DNA of 42,762 nt, from assembly GCA_964427535.1 (NCBI GenBank), contig CAYRVF010000030.1:1-42762 (forward strand), given 5' to 3'. Source of the DNA: CAYRVF01 sp964427535. GTDB lineage: Bacteria > Chloroflexota > Ktedonobacteria > Ktedonobacterales > JADMIN01. Below the pieces are notes generated by a model. The model was given only the letters and a program-made list of their open reading frames with translations. It did no database searches and was not told the origin of the DNA. This document shows, one piece after another, positions 26,226-33,822 of the stretch. Positions within the stretch are counted from its first letter, which is position 1. The number at the start of each line of letters is the position of its first letter. The position numbers and the translations under genes were made by a program.

Positions 26226-27470
26226 TTAGAAGATACCCCAGCGCCGCTTCTCTCGGACCGGCTCGCCCTCGGGCTTCATGGCCATCTCATCGACGCGTTG
26301 GGCAAGCGCCTGAATGGACTTGGTGATTGGCGCAGTCTTTTGCGAGAGGACGAACGGCACACCGCGATTCACCGACGTGACGACGAGCTTGTTGTCTTCG
26401 GGGATCTGGGCGACGAAGCGGCTCCGCAAGCGGGACTCGACCTGCGCCGGCCGGATGCCGTAGTAGGTCTCGACCTTGTTGCAGACGAGCTTGAGCTTGC
26501 TCCGCGCGTAACCCAAGCGTTCCGCGACCTCGAAGAACTGGCTGACGGCGTTGATGGACGTCACCTCGAGAGTGGTCACCACGAGAATCTGATCGGCCAT
26601 CTCCAGCGTGGTCAGCGTGGCCTCACTGAAGTGGGTGTCGGCGTCGATCACGAGATAATCAAAGTGGTCACGAAGCTCGACGAGCACGGCTTTCATGGCG
26701 TCGCTGGTGAAGAGCTCTGAGGACTCCGGTGCGAGCGGTGCCCGGAGCAGCTTCACTCCGGACGGCTCGTGCAGGGCGATGGCCGTGCTGATGATGTCCT
26801 GGTCGAGCGCGCCCGCTTCGCGCAGGTCGTCGATGCTGGTCGCCGTGTTGATATTGAGCAGCACATGGTCGTCGCCAGACTGCAGGTTCGCGTCGACGAG
26901 CAGCACGTTCTTCTTGGTCTGCTGGTGGAGCGCGATGGCAAAGTTCGTCGCGACGACGCTACGCCCGGCACCGCCCTTGGGACTGTAAACCGCGATGATC
27001 TTGCGCATGAGTGGCGCGGAGCCGTTGGGAGCGCCCGGCGCCGGTGCGGCTGGCTCGAAACGCGGTTGCGCCATGACGGCGGCCGCGGCGGTGCGCACCG
27101 TATTGACGAGATCGTCACTGCTAAACGGCTTGATAAGATAGCCGCGTGCGCCAACCATCATGGCGCGCGTCAGGTACTCCGGCTCGCTCTGGACGGACAT
27201 CATGACGACGCACGTAGGAATTTCGCGTGTGATGATTTCGGTCGCTTTGAGGCCGTCCATGTCGCGCAGATTAATGTCCATCAGTACGACGTCTGGGCGG
27301 AGCGACGCAGCCTTGGCGATGGCCTCACGTCCGCTCGACGCTACCCCCGCTACCTGGATATCGCGCTCAAACCGCAGCAACTTCTGAATATTCTGGGACG
27401 TGTCGGGCATGTCGTCCACGATGAGAAGACGGATACGCCTGTTTCCCCGAGGGTCGTCGAATTGCTGCAT
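26226..27470 (-). CDS. cpaE: CpaE/TadZ-like protein: receiver plus ParA-type ATPase
   Basis: Localisation factor of Tad/Flp pilus systems. The 414-residue product has an N-terminal receiver domain with intact acidic pocket (Asp19, Asp20), phospho-acceptor Asp65 in LMDINL and Lys114 in LIKPF, a Pro/Ala linker (138-153), then a MinD/ParA-like domain starting IIAVYSPKGGAGRS. The signature lysine (165) is present but the P-loop lysine is Arg170. Further ParA-like segments are LLVDANLQSGD and YLVIDAD. The start is the ATG at 27470 with GAGG 8 bases upstream; a GTG at 27509 lacks a ribosome site. It is the last gene of the pilin-cpaB-cpaE set and converges with leuS. Confidence 0.88.
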   Translation of the reverse strand: MQQFDDPRGNRRIRLLIVDDMPDTSQNIQKLLRFERDIQVAGVASSGREAIAKAASLRPDVVLMDINLRDMDGLKATEIITREIPTCVVMMSVQSEPEYLTRAMMVGARGYLIKPFSSDDLVNTVRTAAAAVMAQPRFEPAAPAPGAPNGSAPLMRKIIAVYSPKGGAGRSVVATNFAIALHQQTKKNVLLVDANLQSGDDHVLLNINTATSIDDLREAGALDQDIISTAIALHEPSGVKLLRAPLAPESSELFTSDAMKAVLVELRDHFDYLVIDADTHFSEATLTTLEMADQILVVTTLEVTSINAVSQFFEVAERLGYARSKLKLVCNKVETYYGIRPAQVESRLRSRFVAQIPEDNKLVVTSVNRGVPFVLSQKTAPITKSIQALAQRVDEMAMKPEGEPVREKRRWGIF

Positions 27471-27561
27471 ATTCGTAGCCTCGCAATGTGATATTTGTAC
27501 GCGAATCACCAGTTGGGACAGGTCCTGCGCGAGGGTGATGGTTGAGCCCGCGGCGGAGTGC

Positions 27562-27567
27562 AGTATA
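27562..27567 (-). promoter_or_regulatory. -10 element upstream of cpaE
   Basis: TATACT on the minus strand, followed by GCA as in the lon promoter type, 92 bases upstream of the cpaE ATG. No good -35 is visible at 16-18 bases. Together with the stem-loop just before it, it suggests cpaE can be transcribed separately from cpaB. Confidence 0.4.
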
Positions 27568-27586
27568 GCGCGGCGAGGGTGTCCAG

Positions 27587-27622
27587 CGCCGCCTCGCAGA
27601 CAGATTGGCTAACGAGGCGGCG
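27587..27622 (-). terminator. Strong stem-loop between cpaB and cpaE
   Basis: A perfect 10-bp GC-rich inverted repeat (27587-27596 with 27613-27622) with a 16-base loop, 33 bases after the cpaB stop. No T-run follows on the minus strand, so it may be a processing or partial termination site rather than a full terminator. Confidence 0.45.
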
Positions 27623-27654
27623 TGCGGACTGTATCTGCTGGCGCAGCCGAGACA

Positions 27655-28482
27655 CTAGTAGCCGAACTGAGCAACAATGCTGGATGCATCGACCGCTGTG
27701 GTTTGCACCGTCGCGTCATCGCCCGGCTTTCTGATACCAACAGACGCCTTGCCCGTAGAAAGGAGGAATGCGAGCTGTTGCGCCTCGTTGTGATCGACGG
27801 CGATCCAAATCGCGGTGTTGTTAGTGCTATACACGGTGACATCCTGGAATGTCGTCTGCACCTCACATCCTGATGTGCGCGCCCCCGCGAGTCCACACTC
27901 AGTGACGATGATGTCGATGTGGTCCCCTGGAACGTAGACGAGTTTGCCGGATGCGCCGCTGGCTGTGGAGCTGGCGTCAGTAATATTGACCGCGACGAGA
28001 ATCTGGCCCGCCTTCAATCCGCCCGGGTTGATGTTGGTGAGGCTGCCAGGGGCCGCACTGCCGACGTCGGCGAATCGCGCATCGTTCGTGCGCAGGATCT
28101 CACCCGCGAGCACCTGTTGCGTCACAACTTTCTTGTTCAGATAGACGTTGAGGTCCTGCTGAGAGGTGAAGACGTACGCATCCGCGGGAGCGAAATTGAC
28201 GTTCACCTGCTTCGTGACAAAATCGTCGGAGATGACGCCGGTTACCGTCACGTTGCCATTGCTCGACGACGTGTCTGAGGCGTTCGCAAATAGCTGTGTG
28301 CCTGGTGTGAGGGCTTTGGCCGTCACGACCACCGTCTCGGTCGCGGCGGAGCCTCCCGACGAGGAGTTCAGCACGAAGATGACGATGGCTCCGGCCGCCA
28401 GCGCGAGCAGCACGCCCAGGAGCAGGAGTGTACGGCCACCTGATGCGCGAGGACGAGGGGGACGTGCGAGAGGTCCAGCCAT
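27655..28482 (-). CDS. cpaB: CpaB-like Flp pilus assembly protein
   Basis: Periplasmic or extracytoplasmic assembly factor of Tad pili. The 275-residue product has a short basic N-terminus, one transmembrane helix at about 19-40 (TLLLLGVLLALAAGAIVIFV), a SAF-like domain (TVVVTAKALTPGTQLFA, VLAGEILRTND) and the RcpC/CpaB domain with GQILVAVNIT, VPGDHIDIIV and VDHNEAQQLAFLL. No clear ribosome site precedes the ATG at 28482; an AGGAGG lies 45 bases upstream but serves no start, so initiation may be weak. It lies downstream of the pilin terminator and before cpaE. Confidence 0.85.
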   Translation of the reverse strand: MAGPLARPPRPRASGGRTLLLLGVLLALAAGAIVIFVLNSSSGGSAATETVVVTAKALTPGTQLFANASDTSSSNGNVTVTGVISDDFVTKQVNVNFAPADAYVFTSQQDLNVYLNKKVVTQQVLAGEILRTNDARFADVGSAAPGSLTNINPGGLKAGQILVAVNITDASSTASGASGKLVYVPGDHIDIIVTECGLAGARTSGCEVQTTFQDVTVYSTNNTAIWIAVDHNEAQQLAFLLSTGKASVGIRKPGDDATVQTTAVDASSIVAQFGY

Positions 28483-28644
28483 GCGATGTCAGCGCGAGCC
28501 CAACGGCTGTCGCCGCGGCGGATGCGCTGTCCTCCTTTCTCCGATGGGAAAGAGGCGTGGTCCACGTGGGGTACACGATAGTTCATGTACCTCGCCATAC
28601 CAGCCACTTCGGTGCGGTGTAGACACTCGCTTGCTTTTCGCGCA

Positions 28645-28697
28645 AAAACGCGAATGCCAGCGCCGCGGCAGTGTTCCAGCGGAACTAGCATTCGCGT
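28645..28697 (-). terminator. Intrinsic terminator after the Flp pilin gene
   Basis: On the minus strand a perfect 10-bp stem (28688-28697 with 28649-28658) is followed directly by five T residues. The 29-base loop holds a small inner hairpin GTTCC/GGAAC. It starts 15 bases after the pilin stop, so it probably makes a short abundant pilin transcript, with partial read-through into cpaB. Confidence 0.78.
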
Positions 28698-28712
28698 GCG
28701 TGTGAGCGAGGA

Positions 28713-28865
28713 CTACAGAGCGCTGTGAATATTGCCAAAGATCGAGCTGATCTGCGGGCCAAGCAGGATCAAGGCGCCGATCACGACGACGGCGACGAGC
28801 GCGATGATAAGTCCATATTCGACAAGACCTTGACCGTACTGGCTGTTCCGCACATGACGCTGCAT
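28713..28865 (-). CDS. flp: Flp-type (type IVb) pilin
   Basis: A 50-residue prepilin. After a short positively charged leader (MQRHVRNSQYG) comes the type IVb processing site and hydrophobic helix, QGLVEYGLIIALVAVVVIGA, with the conserved Glu-Tyr pair; cleavage is expected after the Gly before QGLVEY. A short tail LLGPQISSIFGNIHSAL follows. The ATG at 28865 has GGAGGGG at 7-base spacing. It lies upstream of cpaB and cpaE and directly downstream of a kinase gene, and ends in an intrinsic terminator. A longer in-frame reading upstream is not supported. Confidence 0.9.
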   Translation of the reverse strand: MQRHVRNSQYGQGLVEYGLIIALVAVVVIGALILLGPQISSIFGNIHSAL

Positions 28866-29303
28866 ACAAAACCCCTCCGAAGTCCCTGACGTGCGGTAGT
28901 CGCGTTCTTGTGAGGCTCTCGTTTGCCGCCACAAGTTCCGCCGCACCCGCCACCTCACTAGTTTCCACGCCGCTTGACGTGATCGGCCATCCGTCGAATC
29001 AGCCATCATCGAGAGAAGCTGGTTTGTCGGGAATTGAGATGAAATCTTCTGGCCGTTCACGAACAGAAGACGTACGGTGCAGCGTGCAGTAACTATTCAC
29101 GTATGTGTACTGGTTGGCTGCACTGGACGTGCGCGCGAGAACACACTTCAGGTGACACGGAGGCATCTCGTCTGCCGTTGGTCAGTCGGCGATGTGGCAC
29201 GGCGCGGGCCATCGTGAGAAGAGATTGCGTGTCCTGGCTCGCTGGTATGCCCGCTTCCGCACTGATGGCAGATTGTCTGAGCATTACTGTATGCGCCGGT
29301 TGG
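28866..29303. other. Pilin upstream region
   Basis: A 438-base gap between the kinase stop and the pilin start. It must hold the pilin promoter, but no convincing -35/-10 pair stands out on the minus strand. The only structured element I see is the dyad at 29045-29070. No gene is supported here. Confidence 0.5.
29045..29070. promoter_or_regulatory. Nested inverted repeat upstream of the pilin
   Basis: TCTTCTG (29045-29051) and CAGAAGA (29064-29070) form an inverted repeat enclosing a smaller one, GTTC-AC-GAAC. It lies about 180-205 bases upstream of the pilin ATG and could be a binding site for the neighbouring NarL-type regulator. This is inferred from position only. Confidence 0.3.
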
Positions 29304-30842
29304 TCAGATGCGCTGCGTCTGGAGGGGAATCGTGAGCTCGATCTGCGTGCCGTGGCCTGGAACGCTCTCGATACGCAGCCATCCGCCGAGCATCGTCGCG
29401 CGTTCTTGCATGCTGGGGAAGCCTGTCGTCCGTGCCCGCACATTCATCGCTAGAACGGCCTCGGCGTCGAAGCCGGAGCCATTATCGTGAACCAGCAGCG
29501 ACAGTGCAGCGCCGGTGTAGCGCACCACCGCGCGGATGAGCCTGGCGTTCGCATGTAGCACGGCATTGAGCAGCGCTTCTTGCGCCACACGGAAGACCGG
29601 CACCACCAGCTCCGGTGGAAGCCGCTGCTCGCCATCTGGCGCAACGACCTCAATGTTGGTCGCGTGTCGGGCGGCGAGGTCGGCGACATACCGGCGCAGA
29701 GCCGCGACCAGACCAAGATCGTCGAGGGTCATTGGGCGCAGCTCGAAGATGAAGCGGCGTGTCTCCTGCAGGGCGCCGACAAGCTGTCGCTTGACCTCCT
29801 GGAGATCCCCGATCGCCTGCGCAGGTTGGGTATAAAAGCGCTTCTCGGCGATTTCGACCGCGAGCACGATGTTCGCGAGCGTTTGGGCAGGGCCATCGTG
29901 CAGGCGCTGCGCGACGAGCAGGCGTACCTCTTCCTGTGACTGGATGACACGATAAAGCTGCACGATCTCGGTAGTAGTCAGGCCCTGGGTGGACTGCGCT
30001 GCCGCCTTCGTCGCGCTCGTAGGGGGCGGCGGGTCCAATGGCCCGGAGAGCTGCGGCAGGCCAGCCAGCGTCGCCGAGGCCCGTGCCTGGTCACGGGTCC
30101 ACATGCCGCTTGGCACCACCGGCGTGGGCATCAGCGTGGGTCCGCTGGGAAGCTGCGCTTGCGGAGCGGAGAGATGGGTGAGCAGGTCGATCGTCCGCAC
30201 GAGGAAGTGATAATAGCGCTCGTAGGCAGTGAGCTTGGCCGTCAGCTGCTCGCGCTGTTCCTCCATCATGAAGGCGCGCATCTCCGCCTCGGCGGCGATG
30301 AGATAGCGATTGCGAATCTCCTGCCGGCCAAAGAGCTCCAGACGTTCTTCCATCTCGCGCACGCTCGCGGACGTGATCACTTTTCGCTGCAGCAGGTGTT
30401 CCGCCTCTTGCGTCGACTGCTGCAAGAGCATGCGGAGCTCTTCGATCTCGCGCTCGACTTGCTCGAGCTCGGTGACGGTGGTGGCAAGCAGGTCGCCATC
30501 ACGGGGGAGCTGGTGTAGACCGGAGTCCTGACCCATGCCAGAACGCGGTAGCGTGCCTACGGCGGTGTGTGGACGCGACGCGCGCGTGGTGGGGCGCAGC
30601 ACGGCCGCGACGGCGTCCCAGGTGCCCGGTGTGGGCTCCTCCAGCTGCGGTTGTGAATCCTCCTCCCGCACGGGGCCGACTCCTCCGCCTGACCAGGAGA
30701 AATCGTGGGCGGGTTGGGAGTGTTGATCGTAGTGCGCGGGCGCACCAGGGCGGTACACCGGCGCGCCGGAGGGCGGACCCTGCCGTGCGGGCCTGTCGTC
30801 GTCGAAAGGACTGATATGCCGGTTCTGCCGGTCAGACGACAT
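29304..30842 (-). CDS. Cytosolic DegS-like sensor histidine kinase
   Basis: Histidine kinase of the HisKA_3 (NarL/DegS) class. The 512-residue product has no transmembrane helix. Residues 1-115 are disordered, rich in Pro, Gly and Gln. Residues about 120-225 form a coiled coil (ELEQVEREIEELRMLLQQ onward), followed by a Pro-rich linker. Then come the dimerisation helix with the phospho-acceptor His315 in QRLHDGPAQ and a HATPase with N-box VAQEALLNAVLHA and G1 HDNGSGFD. The ATG at 30842 has GGAGGGC at 6-base spacing. It follows the response regulator gene on the same strand and is its likely partner. The signal must be cytoplasmic or come through another protein. Confidence 0.9.
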   Translation of the reverse strand: MSSDRQNRHISPFDDDRPARQGPPSGAPVYRPGAPAHYDQHSQPAHDFSWSGGGVGPVREEDSQPQLEEPTPGTWDAVAAVLRPTTRASRPHTAVGTLPRSGMGQDSGLHQLPRDGDLLATTVTELEQVEREIEELRMLLQQSTQEAEHLLQRKVITSASVREMEERLELFGRQEIRNRYLIAAEAEMRAFMMEEQREQLTAKLTAYERYYHFLVRTIDLLTHLSAPQAQLPSGPTLMPTPVVPSGMWTRDQARASATLAGLPQLSGPLDPPPPTSATKAAAQSTQGLTTTEIVQLYRVIQSQEEVRLLVAQRLHDGPAQTLANIVLAVEIAEKRFYTQPAQAIGDLQEVKRQLVGALQETRRFIFELRPMTLDDLGLVAALRRYVADLAARHATNIEVVAPDGEQRLPPELVVPVFRVAQEALLNAVLHANARLIRAVVRYTGAALSLLVHDNGSGFDAEAVLAMNVRARTTGFPSMQERATMLGGWLRIESVPGHGTQIELTIPLQTQRI

Positions 30843-30900
30843 CGTTTGCCCTCCAGTGGTGGCCCTCTATTGATGCGCGAGATGCGCACGTGCGATCGAT

Positions 30901-30927
30901 GCTTCCACGCTGCCTGTACCGTGAAGC
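30901..30927. other. Stem-loop between response regulator and kinase
   Basis: GCTTCCACG and CGTGAAGC pair over 8 bp with one bulged C, loop 10 bases, in the 111-base gap between the two genes. No T-run follows on the minus strand. It might adjust relative levels of regulator and kinase. Confidence 0.3.
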
Positions 30928-30953
30928 GTAGAGTGCTGCGCGCTGTGACCGCG

Positions 30954-31640
30954 CTACTCGGCGTCCATCTTGATCCAGCCCTTCTTCAGGGCATGAACGA
31001 CAGCGGCCGTGCGGTCATTCACCGAGAGTTTTTTGAGAATCGACGTGATGTGGTTCTTGACCGTCTGGTCGCTGATCTTGAGCGACTTGGCGATTTCTTT
31101 GTTGCTGTTTCCACGCGCGATGTAATCTAGAATCTCGATCTCGCGGGTGGAGAGCGGTGAGTAGAGCGGCTGCACCTCTGGCGGCTCTTCGGCGGTCATC
31201 TCGCGGAACGTCCGCAGCACCCGGCTGGCGACCGTCGGTCGCGAGAGCACGTTGTCGTTGATAATGTAGACGCCGCCGCTGACACGCCGGACAGCCTCGA
31301 TGAGTTGGTCGGGCGCTATGTCTTTGAGCAGGTACGCCGCCGCACCGAGTTTCATCGACTGGAAGAGTTGCTCTTCGTCCTCGAAGGCGGTGAGCATGAG
31401 AATGGCGACGCGCGGCGAGTTGTGACGGATCTGGCGCGCCAGCTCGAGCGCGTCGTTGGTTGAGAGGAGCGCGTCGATCAGGACGACATCAGGCTGATGT
31501 TGCTTGGCGAGGTCGAGGCCCGTTCTGCTGTCCGACGCTTCCGCCACCACGACGCAGTCGCCCGCCTGTTCCAGCGTATAGCGACACCCTTGCCTGAACA
31601 GGGGATGCTCGTCGATCAACATCACACGAATGCAGTCCAT
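30954..31640 (-). CDS. NarL/LuxR-family response regulator
   Basis: DNA-binding response regulator. The 228-residue product has a receiver domain with Asp10, Asp56 (VVLIDALL) as phospho-acceptor and Lys106 (YLLKDI), a linker, and a LuxR-type helix-turn-helix from about 165: LSTREIEILDYIARGNSNKE, then SDQTVKNHITSILKKL. The start at 31640 (MDCIRVML) follows GGGAGA; an ATG at 31661 has no ribosome site. It has its own promoter upstream, and the kinase gene follows. Likely targets include itself and the pilin genes downstream, but no consensus site was identified. Confidence 0.92.
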   Translation of the reverse strand: MDCIRVMLIDEHPLFRQGCRYTLEQAGDCVVVAEASDSRTGLDLAKQHQPDVVLIDALLSTNDALELARQIRHNSPRVAILMLTAFEDEEQLFQSMKLGAAAYLLKDIAPDQLIEAVRRVSGGVYIINDNVLSRPTVASRVLRTFREMTAEEPPEVQPLYSPLSTREIEILDYIARGNSNKEIAKSLKISDQTVKNHITSILKKLSVNDRTAAVVHALKKGWIKMDAE

Positions 31641-31718
31641 TGTGTTCTCCCATGTCAGCATGAACTGTGCGCACGCCGTGGTTGCGGCTCACCTCGGCAG
31701 TGCGCGGTAGCAACGTGT

Positions 31719-31747
31719 AGTATATACGAGTCACTGCCAGATGTCCT
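31719..31747 (-). promoter_or_regulatory. Promoter of the response regulator-kinase pair
   Basis: On the minus strand -35 AGGACA (31742-31747), 17-base spacer and -10 TATACT (31719-31724). It predicts a leader of about 70 bases before the ATG at 31640. Confidence 0.55.
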
Positions 31748-31834
31748 CATGTACCACCCCGTTGTCTTATTGTTACGGTCAACGCGGGGGGATGGCAGTA
31801 CGCAGAGTAACGCTCGTCCTGAGCGCCGTGGAAC

Positions 31835-31870
31835 AAAAATGGCGCCAGCCCAGCTAAACGGGCTGACGCC
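31835..31870 (-). terminator. Intrinsic terminator of the aldolase gene
   Basis: An 11-bp stem with one mismatch (31860-31870 with 31841-31851) and an 8-base loop, followed on the minus strand by A and five T residues. It begins 20 bases after the aldolase stop. Confidence 0.85.
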
Positions 31871-31889
31871 GGGTCGCGATGAACGCGTG

Positions 31890-32801
31890 TTACGCGCCGT
31901 AGTTCTTCAGCATTTCAGCCATCTCGTGGCTGAGCTGGATGGCCTCGTCGAATGGACGCTGCCACATGTTGCGGCCGAAGATGAGGCCCGTGGCGCCACC
32001 CTCCATCGCGATGCGCGCCTTGGTGACGATGTCTTCGTCGCCCTCCATCTCGCCGCCGCTGAAGAGCACCAGCGCCTTGCCTGCGGACTCGACGACCATG
32101 CGCACCGCCTCTTCGCGCGTGACATGCATGGAGTTGTACGGCTTGGGCGACGCGGCATCCTTCTCCGGATCGATCTTGGGGACGTTGATCTTGACGATAT
32201 CTGCCCCGGCCTCGCTTGCCACGCGGGCGGCGTAGTCGATGGCGTACAGGCTCTCGCGCCCGCCCTTGGTCTCGATCGCCTCACCACGCGGATAGGCCCA
32301 GACGATGACGGGAAGTCCGTAGCGGTCGGCGTCCTCGCGCACCTTGCGGAACTGGAGGAAGTCGTCGTCCTGGCGCGGTGAGCCGACATAGAGCGTATAG
32401 CCCACGGCATCGGCGCCGAGCCGCACAGCATCCTCAACGGAGGCGAGCAGCGGCGAGAACGCCTGTTTGTCGCTGGGGATCTCCGTCTTGCCGTTCAGCT
32501 TGAGCACGAGCGGCACCTCGCCGGCATACTTCTCCATGTATTTCTCGGCGATGCCGATCTGGAAGACGATGCCAGAGAAGTTGCCTTCCTTCGCGAGCCG
32601 TAGCTGAAACTCTGGGTCCTTCGCCGGTGGGTTGACGAAGAAGTCGCGCGGGCCGTGTTCGAGCCCTTGGTCGATGGGCAGGAACATGAGCGTGCCGTTT
32701 GCTGGACCATACTTGTAGAGCATCCGGTGTAACCGAGTGCGCTTTCCCGTGCTGAGCGAGAGGTCAGCGAGGGTCGGGCGCTTCACGCGCGTCATAGACA
32801 T
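31890..32801 (-). CDS. Class I fructose-bisphosphate aldolase, archaeal (DhnA) type
   Basis: Glycolytic and gluconeogenic aldolase that interconverts fructose 1,6-bisphosphate with dihydroxyacetone phosphate and glyceraldehyde 3-phosphate through a Schiff base. The 303-residue product has FLPIDQGLEHGP (Asp44), GADAVGYTLYVGS, the lysine expected to form the Schiff base in GADIVKINVP (Lys204) and the phosphate-binding LFSGGEMEG and GLIFGRNMWQR. This is the DhnA/FbaB-type fold, unlike the class II zinc enzyme. The ATG at 32801 follows GGGAGA; a GTG at 32837 lacks a ribosome site. It is a single-gene unit with its own promoter, structured leader and terminator. A related 2-amino-3,7-dideoxy-heptulosonate synthase is less likely since no aromatic-pathway genes are near. 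Confidence 0.9.
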   Translation of the reverse strand: MSMTRVKRPTLADLSLSTGKRTRLHRMLYKYGPANGTLMFLPIDQGLEHGPRDFFVNPPAKDPEFQLRLAKEGNFSGIVFQIGIAEKYMEKYAGEVPLVLKLNGKTEIPSDKQAFSPLLASVEDAVRLGADAVGYTLYVGSPRQDDDFLQFRKVREDADRYGLPVIVWAYPRGEAIETKGGRESLYAIDYAARVASEAGADIVKINVPKIDPEKDAASPKPYNSMHVTREEAVRMVVESAGKALVLFSGGEMEGDEDIVTKARIAMEGGATGLIFGRNMWQRPFDEAIQLSHEMAEMLKNYGA

Positions 32802-32945
32802 GTGGGTTTCTCCCAATCTCTCTTTCTCCTGACGCACACGAGCTAGCGATTACCGCCCGCCCTCCGCCACCGTGACTTCAGCATATCGCTCGCCCAACTG
32901 GCATACGCCGTATGCGCGCTGTGTGCTTCGAGGCTTGCCAGGTGA

Positions 32946-32984
32946 TGACGCGGCAGGGCGTCAGGGCCCCTCGTCTTTGAGGGG
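32946..32984 (-). promoter_or_regulatory. Tandem stem-loops in the aldolase leader
   Basis: Two perfect 6-bp hairpins follow each other on the leader: GAGGGG/CCCCTC at 32967-32984 and TGACGC/GCGTCA at 32946-32963. The first begins at the predicted transcription start, so it would form a 5'-terminal stem. The leader is about 185 bases long. mRNA stabilisation is the simplest role; no known riboswitch pattern is evident. Confidence 0.4.
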
Positions 32985-32992
32985 ATGGTAGC

Positions 32993-33022
32993 AGTATATC
33001 ATGCGGATTTATACGCTACCAA
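32993..33022 (-). promoter_or_regulatory. Aldolase promoter
   Basis: Minus strand: -35 TTGGTA (33017-33022), 18-base spacer, extended -10 TGATATACT (TATACT at 32993-32998). The string GCATGATATACTGCT is identical to that upstream of the helicase cassette. Confidence 0.65.
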
Positions 33023-33065
33023 GCGCACTCCGCGAGTATGCGGGGCAGGACGGGTACATGTGTTG

Positions 33066-33635
33066 TCAGTTGAGGATGACGGGATGGAAGCCGTTCTGCT
33101 TCTCGCAGACGTGTGTGCCCTCGATAGGTTGGCCGCAGAACGGACACCGCGGCCGGCCGCCGGAGAGCACGCCCGAGATGTGGGTGCTGAGCAACTCGGC
33201 CTGCGTGCGCGAAAACAGGATGGAGAAGCTCGGCTCGACGTCGTCGCGTGCGATAGCGAAACCATCCTCCTCGACGATTTCCAGAGGGGCCGCGCGGAAG
33301 AGCACGAGATCGTCCTCATCGTCGTAGCCGAGCTGCATCATCGGGCCGACCTGGAACTCGACGTCGGGGTGGCGCGGGAATCCCGGCGGCGCGCTCGGCT
33401 GCATGATGCCCGACGCCGAGGCCTCGGTCCGCAAGAGCATGCCATCGGCGAGTCGGGCCAGTAGCTTATCGAGCGCCTCGCCCAACGCTTCGAGCTGGCT
33501 GCGCTCCAGCCAGAGGGCGGCGGTGCCACTGCGGCTGCGGGCGATGAGGCGGAACCTGCGGCTGCCCGGCTTGCCAATCGCCTCGGCGTCGAAGAGCTCC
33601 GCCCGTCCGAAGTCCTGAAGCTCGTCTTCGCTCAT
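33066..33635 (-). CDS. DUF3090 family protein with C-terminal zinc site
   Basis: A 189-residue protein matching DUF3090, a family known mainly from Actinobacteria and relatives and of unknown biochemical role. Features include LQDFGRAELFDAEAIGKPGS at the N-terminus, ALWLERSQLEALGEALDKLL, EFQVGPMMQLGYDDEDD and, at the C-terminus, CPFCGQPIEGTHVC (Cys164, Cys167, His175, Cys177), a likely zinc site. The start MSEDELQ at 33635 has GGAGGG about 10 bases upstream; a longer in-frame reading to 33875 is low-complexity and rejected. It follows prmC by 187 bases on the same strand and may be co-transcribed with it. Confidence 0.8.
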   Translation of the reverse strand: MSEDELQDFGRAELFDAEAIGKPGSRRFRLIARSRSGTAALWLERSQLEALGEALDKLLARLADGMLLRTEASASGIMQPSAPPGFPRHPDVEFQVGPMMQLGYDDEDDLVLFRAAPLEIVEEDGFAIARDDVEPSFSILFSRTQAELLSTHISGVLSGGRPRCPFCGQPIEGTHVCEKQNGFHPVILN

Positions 33636-33822
33636 GTGCCCGCTCCCTCCTGCGGTTTGTGTTGTGTCGCCTCGGAGTCGCGCCACGGCATCGCCAGGCG
33701 TCTCCTGCTCGTAGTCTACAATCGGGCCGCGCATACTCGCAAACGCACGAAGGCGCTCCATGCGGATGTATGGGGATAGGGCCCTACCACCTTCAGAGCG
33801 AGAACGGTGAGACCCCGGACGG

